5,139 bases of DNA, taken from contig CANFNE010000184.1 in assembly GCA_947448105.1 (NCBI GenBank), positions 1-5,139 on the forward strand, given 5' to 3'. The position numbers and the translations under genes are program-made. Below the pieces are notes generated by a model. The model was not told the DNA's origin. It saw only the letters and a list, made by a program, of their open reading frames with translations, and did not search any database. Origin of the DNA: Burkholderiales bacterium. Lineage in GTDB: Bacteria > Pseudomonadota > Gammaproteobacteria > Burkholderiales > Burkholderiaceae_C. Each line of letters opens with the position of its first letter. Position 1 is the stretch's first letter. This document shows positions 1 to 4,726 of the stretch, piece by piece.

Positions 1-507
1 CAAAAGATTGAAGACCTCAAGGGCAAGAGCATCGCCTTGGTCGATCCCAACTCCACCTCCGGCAACAACGTGCCACGCTATGCCATGGACAAGATGGGTA
101 TCAAACCCGACGAGTTCTTCAGCAAAGTGGTCTACAGCGGCAGCCATGTGAATGCAGTGATGGCGCTCAACCAAGGCACGGTCGATGTGGCAGCCAACTG
201 GTGGAACAACGAAACCGATTCCGAGCTGATCCGCATGGCCGACAAAGGCATGGTCAAACGCGAAGACTTCCGCATCATCTACAAGTCGGACCAGATCGTG
301 AACTCGCCCGTCGCCTACTTGGACAGCCTGCCCGCTGACCTGAAGAAGAAGATCGAACAAGCCTTCTTTGACGCACCCAAGAAAGACAAAGCGGCTTTCG
401 AAAAACTCTCGGGCGGCAAAAACGAGCCCTTCCAGCCTGTTACCCACGAAGCCTACCTGCCTGTGGTCGAACTCAACAAGTTCGTCGACGTGCTGCGCAA
501 GAAGTAA
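1..507 (+). CDS. phnD: PhnD, phosphonate ABC transporter periplasmic binding protein (C-terminal 168 residues, 5' end outside window)
   Basis: Solute-binding protein that captures phosphonates in the periplasm and hands them to the PhnE permeases. The reading frame is open from base 1 to TAA at 505-507. The signal peptide and first lobe lie outside the window, and the family is usually about 300-340 residues long. Visible are the phosphonate-anchoring loop DPNSTSG (fragment residues 15-21; Ser18 and Thr19 correspond to the E. coli PhnD phosphonate-binding Ser/Thr) and His49 in GSHVNA, matching the third phosphonate ligand. The QGTVDVA segment (58-64) after it is typical of the family. The E. 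coli residues contacting the aminoethyl group (Glu177, Asp205) are not clearly kept: the positions fall on Asn69/Glu71 and Ser102 in a hand alignment. It is followed 6 bases later by phnE1, as in phnCDE operons. Function at family level is secure; the preferred phosphonate is not. Confidence 0.93.
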   Translation, partial: QKIEDLKGKSIALVDPNSTSGNNVPRYAMDKMGIKPDEFFSKVVYSGSHVNAVMALNQGTVDVAANWWNNETDSELIRMADKGMVKREDFRIIYKSDQIVNSPVAYLDSLPADLKKKIEQAFFDAPKKDKAAFEKLSGGKNEPFQPVTHEAYLPVVELNKFVDVLRKK

Positions 508-513
508 TCAGGG

Positions 514-1371
514 ATGGTTGCGCACAGCACGCAGGCCCGCGCCTATGCGCAAGCGGTGGCGGCAAAACGCCACCAGCTATGGCTTGGTCTGCTGGTGCTT
601 GGCGTCTGCGTGTTGCTGTCCGGACGGGTCGCAGAGATCTCGTTCGCCAAGTTTTTTGACAATATTGGCAGCTTCACCAGCTACCTGGGGCGAATTGGCC
701 ATCTGGAAAACGGGCAGTGGGTGCTGAGCGACCCCGTCGAATGGTTCTGGGGCTGGAAGAAATGGCTGGCCCTCATGGGCGAGACCTTGCTGATGGCCTA
801 TGTGGGCACGGTGCTGGGCGCTGCGGGCGCACTGGTGCTGTGTTTTCTGGCCAGCAAAAACATGACCGAGCGCACCTGGCTGGTGTTTGCCACGCGCCGG
901 CTGCTGGAGTTTTCGCGCACCGTGCCGGAGATGGTGTTCGCGCTGATTTTTGTGGTGACTTTTAGCCTGGGGCCGCTGCCCGGCATCCTGGCGCTGGCCA
1001 TTCACACCACCGGCGCCTTGGGCAAGTTGTTTGCCGAGGTGGTGGAAAACATCGACATGAAACCGGTCGACGGCGTGCTGGCCACGGGCGGAAACTGGTT
1101 GCAAAAAGTGCGTTTTGCGGTGCTGCCGCAAGTCGCCTCCAACTTTGCCAGCTACGCCTTGCTGCGCTTTGAGATCAATGTGCGCAGCGCCGCCGTGCTG
1201 GGATTTGTGGGCGCAGGCGGCATCGGACAAACGCTGCTCGAAGTGATTCGCAAGTTCTATTACGCAGATGTGAGCGCCCTGTTGGTGCTCATCATTGGCA
1301 GCGTCATGTTGATTGACGCACTGACCGAGCGTGTGCGCCACCGCCTGCTGGGGCAAGAAAGCCAGTCATGA
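514..1371 (+). CDS. phnE: PhnE1, phosphonate ABC transporter permease
   Basis: Inner-membrane permease of a phosphonate importer, 285 residues, a normal length for PhnE. Hydrophobic segments lie at about residues 21-37, 85-113, 139-165, 203-218 and 250-268. A polar stretch at about 40-80, between the first two, is probably periplasmic. The cytoplasmic coupling loop that docks on the ATPase is at about 184-206 (GVLATGG followed by VRFAVLPQ), a degenerate EAA motif keeping the key Gly and Pro. The NVRSAAVLGFVGAGGIG block (222-238) is a strong PhnE signature. The ATG at 514 lies 6 bases after the phnD stop. AAGAAG at 499-504, inside the end of phnD, is the only plausible, weak ribosome binding site, since AGGG at 510-513 abuts the ATG. 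The stop overlaps the start of phnE2. It probably pairs with PhnE2 as a heterodimer and with a PhnC ATPase encoded outside the window. Confidence 0.93.
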   Translation: MVAHSTQARAYAQAVAAKRHQLWLGLLVLGVCVLLSGRVAEISFAKFFDNIGSFTSYLGRIGHLENGQWVLSDPVEWFWGWKKWLALMGETLLMAYVGTVLGAAGALVLCFLASKNMTERTWLVFATRRLLEFSRTVPEMVFALIFVVTFSLGPLPGILALAIHTTGALGKLFAEVVENIDMKPVDGVLATGGNWLQKVRFAVLPQVASNFASYALLRFEINVRSAAVLGFVGAGGIGQTLLEVIRKFYYADVSALLVLIIGSVMLIDALTERVRHRLLGQESQS

Positions 1372-2225
1372 GCGCGCACTTGGCGGCCTCCGAACGCGCG
1401 CTCGCCTTGCGCCAGCGCTATGGCGCGCACTTTCAACCCTTGTATCGCGGGCGCATGCGCAGTTTGCTTTTTGCTTTTGTGGCGCTCGCCGTGTTTCTTT
1501 ATGGCCTGCACAGCCTCGATATGTCGTACGCACGCGTTGCGGGCGGCCTGGGCGAGCTCGGCGCCATGGTGGCGCGCATGCTGCCGCCCCACCCCGGCAG
1601 CTGGTCCTTGGCCGGTGTTTATCTGTACGCCATGCTGGAAACGCTGGCCATTGCGCTGCTGGGCACGCTCATGGCGGCCATCGTGGCCTTTCCGCTGGGT
1701 TTTCTGGCGGCGCGCAACACCACGCTCAACCGCGTGGTGCAGTTTTTTGCGCGGCGTAGTTTTGACACCTTGCGCGGCGTAGACATCCTGATCTGGGCCT
1801 TGGTCTGGATCAATGTCGTGGGCCTGGGGCCTTTTGCCGGCGTGCTGGCGCTCTTTATGTCGGACCTGGGCAGCTTTGGCAAACTGTTTTCCGAGGCCAT
1901 TGAGGCGGCGGACGACAAACCCGTCGAAGGCGTTTTGTCGACCGGCGGCTCGGGGCTGACTGCGGTGCGCTTTGGCATCTTGCCGCAGCTGCTGCCCGTG
2001 CTCTTGAGCCAGGTGCTGTACGCCTTTGAGTCCAACACCCGCAGCGCGTCCATCGTCGGCATCGTGGGCGCCGGTGGTATTGGCCTGATTTTGTCGGAGC
2101 AAATTCGCACGCTGGAATTGCAACAAATGGCTTTTGTGATTTTGTTGATCTGGGCCACGGTCTCACTGATCGACTATTTTTGTTCCCGTGTCCGCTTCGC
2201 CATCATCGGCGTGCGGGCCCTGTAG
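1368..2225 (+). CDS. phnE: PhnE2, second phosphonate ABC transporter permease
   Basis: Second inner-membrane permease of the importer, also 285 residues. Hydrophobic segments are at about 31-50, 82-114, 138-165, 203-218 and 252-272. The coupling loop lies at about 185-207 (GVLSTGG then VRFGILPQ), and the signature NTRSASIVGIVGAGGIG at 223-239. Residues 155-207 align without gaps to 154-206 of PhnE1, with about half identical by hand count, so the two genes are ancient tandem paralogues, not a repeat made by recent duplication. The ATG at 1368-1370 overlaps the phnE1 TGA (1369-1371), which suggests translational coupling and balanced production. AAGAAAG at 1355-1361 is a weak ribosome binding site. 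Split PhnE1/PhnE2 permeases are known in phosphonate and phosphite importers. The organic phosphonate role is supported by the PhnZ-like gene downstream. Confidence 0.92.
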   Translation: MSAHLAASERALALRQRYGAHFQPLYRGRMRSLLFAFVALAVFLYGLHSLDMSYARVAGGLGELGAMVARMLPPHPGSWSLAGVYLYAMLETLAIALLGTLMAAIVAFPLGFLAARNTTLNRVVQFFARRSFDTLRGVDILIWALVWINVVGLGPFAGVLALFMSDLGSFGKLFSEAIEAADDKPVEGVLSTGGSGLTAVRFGILPQLLPVLLSQVLYAFESNTRSASIVGIVGAGGIGLILSEQIRTLELQQMAFVILLIWATVSLIDYFCSRVRFAIIGVRAL

Positions 2226-2242
2226 GCGCGACCCCGCCGCGC
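2226..2242 (+). other. Small GC-rich inverted repeat in the phnE2-phnZ gap
   Basis: GCGCG (2226-2230) and CGCGC (2238-2242) can pair around a 7-base loop directly after the phnE2 stop codon. No T-run follows, so it does not look like a rho-independent terminator. It could mark the 3' end of a processed permease transcript or slightly lower readthrough. A 5-pair GC stem is common by chance in DNA of this composition, so the call is weak. Confidence 0.2.
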
Positions 2243-2257
2243 TGCCCCTGCCCACCC

Positions 2258-2261
2258 GGAG
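2258..2261 (+). promoter_or_regulatory. Ribosome binding site for the PhnZ-like gene
   Basis: GGAG lies 6 bases before the ATG at 2268. This is the best Shine-Dalgarno match in the plus-strand operon, better than those of either permease. It fixes the start of the HD-domain protein and suggests it is translated independently of phnE2, from which it is separated by 42 bases. Confidence 0.7.
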
Positions 2262-2267
2262 AATCCC

Positions 2268-2828
2268 ATGGCACTCACCATCCCCGAAATCGTCGAACTG
2301 CTGGGCAGCCGCGCCACCACCTGGTATGGCCAAGAGGCGGTGAGCCAGCTCGAGCACGCGCTGCAATGCGCGCACCTGGCCGAACAAGCCCATGAGGCGC
2401 CCGAGACCGTCGTGGCCGCGCTATTGCACGACCTGGGCCACATGCTCAGCGCCGAACGCACACCGGTGGCCGACCAAGATGCGCTGCCGGCCAGGGACGA
2501 TTTGCACCAGTTTGTAGCGCTGCCTTTTTTGCGCAGCCTGTTTCCCGACGCCGTGCTCGAACCCATCAAACTGCACGTGGACGCCAAGCGCTATTTGTGC
2601 GCGGTGGACGCCGGCTACTGGTCCGCGCTGTCCCCCGCCTCCAAACACAGCCTCGAATTGCAAGGCGGGCGCTACGACGACGCACAAGTACGCGCCTTTG
2701 AAGAACTGACGTTTTATGCCGAGTCGGTGCGCCTGCGCCGCTACGACGACCTGGCCAAAGTGCCTGGCCAGGTGACGCCACCGCTGGCGCACTACGCCGC
2801 ATTGATGGGCCAAGTGGCCCTTGCCTGA
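2268..2828 (+). CDS. phnZ: PhnZ-like HD-domain di-iron oxygenase (phosphonate-operon-associated HD protein)
   Basis: Probable cytoplasmic di-iron oxygenase of 186 residues that breaks the C-P bond of a 1-hydroxy phosphonate, as PhnZ does with 2-amino-1-hydroxyethylphosphonate (giving glycine and phosphate) or TmpB with the trimethylammonio analogue. The HD core is intact: His30, His54-Asp55 in LLHDLGH, His80, His103 and Asp160 (or Asp161) match the six PhnZ metal ligands His34, His58, Asp59, His80, His104 and Asp161 in order and nearly in spacing. Also kept are Tyr20 and Glu23 (PhnZ Tyr24, Glu27), His58 (His62), Lys107 (Lys108) in HVDAKRYL, and the LSPASKHSLELQGG block (121-134). The correspondence comes from remembered PhnZ numbering and a hand alignment. 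It follows the permease genes with its own GGAG site. The partner hydroxylase PhnY/TmpA is not in the window. The family is firm; the exact substrate (aminoethyl, trimethylammonioethyl or other) is inferred. Confidence 0.82.
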   Translation: MALTIPEIVELLGSRATTWYGQEAVSQLEHALQCAHLAEQAHEAPETVVAALLHDLGHMLSAERTPVADQDALPARDDLHQFVALPFLRSLFPDAVLEPIKLHVDAKRYLCAVDAGYWSALSPASKHSLELQGGRYDDAQVRAFEELTFYAESVRLRRYDDLAKVPGQVTPPLAHYAALMGQVALA

Positions 2829-2829
2829 A

Positions 2830-2858
2830 GGCGCTGGCTAGGGCGCCACCAAGGTGCC
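2830..2858. terminator. Possible hairpins at the convergent gene junction
   Basis: The plus-strand phn operon and the minus-strand phosphatase gene end 9 bases apart. Two competing stems are visible: GGCGC (2830-2834) with GCGCC (2843-2847) around 8 bases, and GGCGCC (2842-2847) with GGTGCC (2853-2858) around ACCAA, with one G-T pair. They share the GCGCC arm. Neither has a T-run on either strand, so classic intrinsic termination is not shown. They may protect 3' ends or help stop converging polymerases. Confidence 0.3.
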
Positions 2859-3407
2859 AGAGCACACGGACAGCGGCCCGGCCTCAAAGGCCTCCACATA
2901 AGCCTCTTGCTTGTGGGTTTCTATGGCGCCGGGGCGGTACTGGCGCACGCGGGCCATGGCCGCGTCACTGCTCCAGCCCCAGGCCTTAAAAAGCGTGGCC
3001 GCCAGCGTGCCGGTGCGACCTTTGCCGTGGGCGCAATGGATCAGGATGTTGCCGCTTTGCAAGACCCGGGTGAGCTGCGGCAGCAAGCGCTGCCAGTGCG
3101 AGGTCACCGCCTGCGAAGGCACGCCATAGTCCACCACCGGCAACTGGTGCCAATCCATGCCGTACTGCGCCAGATGGTGCGGTAAATTTTTGGCCCCCAG
3201 GCGCTGTAATTCGGTGGTGTCGAGCAGGCTGACCACGGCCTTGACGTCTTGCGCGGCCATGTCCGCCACATGCTGCGCCAGCACGCGCTCAGACTGCACA
3301 CGTCCCTTGCCACCACCGGCTCCCGGGCATGCGGACATGCCCACCTGGCCTGTCCAAGGCGAAGGGGCAAAGTCAATGCAGAAAGGGGGGCTGGTTGAAG
3401 GGAACAC
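2838..3407 (-). CDS. CDKN3/KAP-like protein tyrosine or dual-specificity phosphatase
   Basis: Small cytoplasmic cysteine phosphatase, 189 residues. The P-loop HCAHGKGRTG (124-133) carries the nucleophile Cys125 and the phosphate-binding Arg131. Asp93 in PVVDYGVPS is the likely general acid. The N-terminal strand region with CPG (27-29), VKAVVSLLDTTEL (55-67) and the later RPGAIETHKQEAYVEAF (158-174) fit bacterial relatives of the CDKN3 (KAP) group. The start is GTG at 3407-3405. An in-frame TAG sits two codons upstream (3413-3411), so the protein cannot start earlier. An ATG at residue 24 is possible, but would lose the FCIDFAPSP segment, which resembles the N-terminus of relatives. No strong ribosome binding site precedes the GTG. 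It lies 83 bases after the M20 gene on the same strand and converges on the phn operon. The substrate, protein or small molecule, is unknown. Confidence 0.83.
   Translation of the reverse strand: MFPSTSPPFCIDFAPSPWTGQVGMSACPGAGGGKGRVQSERVLAQHVADMAAQDVKAVVSLLDTTELQRLGAKNLPHHLAQYGMDWHQLPVVDYGVPSQAVTSHWQRLLPQLTRVLQSGNILIHCAHGKGRTGTLAATLFKAWGWSSDAAMARVRQYRPGAIETHKQEAYVEAFEAGPLSVCSGTLVAP
3325..3342. repeat. Perfect 7-bp inverted repeat inside the phosphatase gene
   Basis: GGGCATG (3325-3331) and CATGCCC (3336-3342) are exact inverted copies around a 4-base loop. On the coding (minus) strand they cover the codons for about Val22 to Pro28, including the internal ATG at residue 24 and the conserved Cys of CPG. 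The mRNA hairpin would hide that internal ATG, which favours the upstream GTG start. Conserved coding could also explain the repeat. Confidence 0.4.
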
Positions 3408-3490
3408 GCTCTATTGTTAGCCCGGGCGTGCTACGCGGCTATGACACAGCGCACAACGCGCATTGGCAGGCAGCCCCCACCGCGCCCGCA
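3408..3490 (-). other. 83-base gap between the M20 gene and the phosphatase gene
   Basis: No open reading frame, convincing promoter or terminator is visible here. A 4-pair stem (GCGT at 3426-3429, ACGC at 3433-3436) is too weak to count. On the minus strand the stretch nearest the phosphatase start is relatively AT-rich (CTAACAATAGAGC), but no -35 element sits at a normal distance. The phosphatase may be read from the M20 transcript or from a weak promoter that cannot be recognised by eye. Confidence 0.4.
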
Positions 3491-4726
3491 CTACCCCAGT
3501 AAATCGGCCAGTGCCCGCGCCACCACCTTGGTCGCGCGGCGCAGGTCTTCCAGCGCAATGTTTTCGTCAGCACGTTTGGCGTTGCTCTCCGATACAGTGC
3601 GCGGGCCGCAGCCGTAGAGCACCGCCGGAATGCCGTGTTCGCAGAACAGGCGCGCGTCGGTGTAGAGCGGCGTGCCGGAGGCTTCGATGGGCTCGCCAAA
3701 CACGGCGCTGGCGTGCGTGCACAGGGCTTGCACCAGGGGCTGGTTCCCGGGCAGGGGTTTAAGCGCATGGGCCAGCAAAATGCGTTTGACCTCAATGCTG
3801 ATGCCGGGGGACTGTGCCACTGCGTCGGCAATCACCTGGCGCAGCGTGGCTTCCACCTCGGCCGGGTTTTCTTCGGGGATCATGCGCCGGTCGAGCTTGA
3901 GCACCACCTTGCCGGGTATCACGTTGGTGTTGGTGCCGCCTTCGATCAGACCCACGTTCAGATAGGGGTGGTTGATGCCCAAGACCTGGCTGCTGATCTG
4001 CTGGTAGAGCGTGTTCTGGTGGTACAGGGCGTTCAGGATGCGGGTGGCGGCTTGCAGCGCGTCCACGCCAGTCTCGGGCACGGCGGCGTGGCCCATCTTG
4101 CCGTGCACCGTGACTTCCATTTGCAGGCAGCCGTTGTGCCCGGTAATGACCTGGTAGCTAAAGGCCGCGCCAATCAGCAAGTCGGGCTTGATGATGCCCT
4201 GGCGCAGCAGCCAGCCGGGGCCGAGTTCGCCGCCAAATTCTTCGTCGTAGGTGAAATACAGCTCCACGCTGCCCTTGAGCGGCGCGCCCAAGGCCTCGAT
4301 GGCGCGGGTGGCAAAGGTGAAGGTGGCAAAGTCGCATTTGCTGACCGCTGCGGCGCGGCCATACAGGCGGCCGTCTTGCACCTCGCCGCCATAGGGGTCG
4401 TGCGTCCAGCCTTCGCCGGGCGGCACCACGTCGCCATGGGCGTTCAGGCCCACGGTGCGGCCGGCGCCGTAGTTGCGGCGCACTACCAGGTTGGTGATGC
4501 TTTGCAGGCCGGCGGCTTGCACATCGGCTGCGGGCGGGGCGTGCTTTTCGGCCTCAAAGCCAAAGGCGTGCAGCAAGTCGGCGGTGCGCTCGGCGTGGGG
4601 CGCGTTATTGCCAGGCGGCGTGTCGGTGGGCACTTGCACGAGTTGCTGCAAAAAGCGCACTTCCTCGTCAAAGTGGGCATCGACCCAGGCGTCCAGGGCG
4701 GCGTAGTTGATTGAGGCGTGTGTCAT
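3491..4726 (-). CDS. M20-fold metallohydrolase-like protein (ArgE/DapE/CPG2 superfamily) with altered metal ligands
   Basis: Full-length M20-type protein of 411 residues, the usual size for ArgE/DapE deacylases, with no signal peptide visible. Seen in order: LNAHGDVVPPG (94-104; metal His97, catalytic Asp99), LYGRAAAVSKCDF (121-133), TYDEEFGGELGPG (159-171; base Glu162, ligand Glu163), the dimerisation or lid domain starting near HNGCLQMEVTVHGKMGHAAVPE (197-218; His213 is the usual lid His), GGTNTNVIPG (263-272), LDRRMIPEE (278-286), and the C-terminal GCGPRTVSESNAKRADE (372-388). Compared with ArgE, the bridging Asp is Val128 (Asp132 lies four residues on), the later Glu ligand is Ala187 and the final His ligand is Lys384. 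The ATG overlaps the stop of the upstream M20 gene (ATGA), preceded by GGAA. The fold is certain. Activity is uncertain: it could be a subfamily with a shifted metal site, or a non-catalytic partner. Its substrate cannot be named. Confidence 0.85.
   Translation of the reverse strand: MTHASINYAALDAWVDAHFDEEVRFLQQLVQVPTDTPPGNNAPHAERTADLLHAFGFEAEKHAPPAADVQAAGLQSITNLVVRRNYGAGRTVGLNAHGDVVPPGEGWTHDPYGGEVQDGRLYGRAAAVSKCDFATFTFATRAIEALGAPLKGSVELYFTYDEEFGGELGPGWLLRQGIIKPDLLIGAAFSYQVITGHNGCLQMEVTVHGKMGHAAVPETGVDALQAATRILNALYHQNTLYQQISSQVLGINHPYLNVGLIEGGTNTNVIPGKVVLKLDRRMIPEENPAEVEATLRQVIADAVAQSPGISIEVKRILLAHALKPLPGNQPLVQALCTHASAVFGEPIEASGTPLYTDARLFCEHGIPAVLYGCGPRTVSESNAKRADENIALEDLRRATKVVARALADLLG

Noticed and set aside
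577..1356. 259-codon open frame on the minus strand opposite phnE1
   Set aside because: His- and Gln-rich translation with no family motif, lying wholly opposite a clear PhnE permease. It is an artefact of GC-rich codon use.
1260..2126. 288-codon open frame on the minus strand opposite phnE2
   Set aside because: Compositionally odd (Gln, His, Arg, Ala), no recognisable domain, and it spans the phnE1-phnE2 boundary on the opposite strand. Not a gene.
514..2225. phnE1/phnE2 as one permease gene split by a frameshift or a recent duplication
   Set aside because: Each has its own N-terminus, full membrane set, coupling loop and GAGGIG signature, and the two are diverged. They are two complete genes.
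2268..2828. HD protein as a nucleotide phosphohydrolase (generic HD-domain enzyme)
   Set aside because: The extra His80, the Tyr20/Glu23 pair, the HVDAK and LSPASK-LQGG segments and the position after phnE2 fit the PhnZ oxygenase group better.
3426..3436. GCGT/ACGC stem as a terminator after the M20 gene
   Set aside because: Only four pairs with a three-base loop and no T-run on the minus strand.
3635..4714. 359-codon open frame on the plus strand opposite the M20 gene
   Set aside because: Gly/Ala/Val/His-rich translation without motifs, while the minus strand encodes a well-formed M20 protein. It mirrors third-position GC bias.
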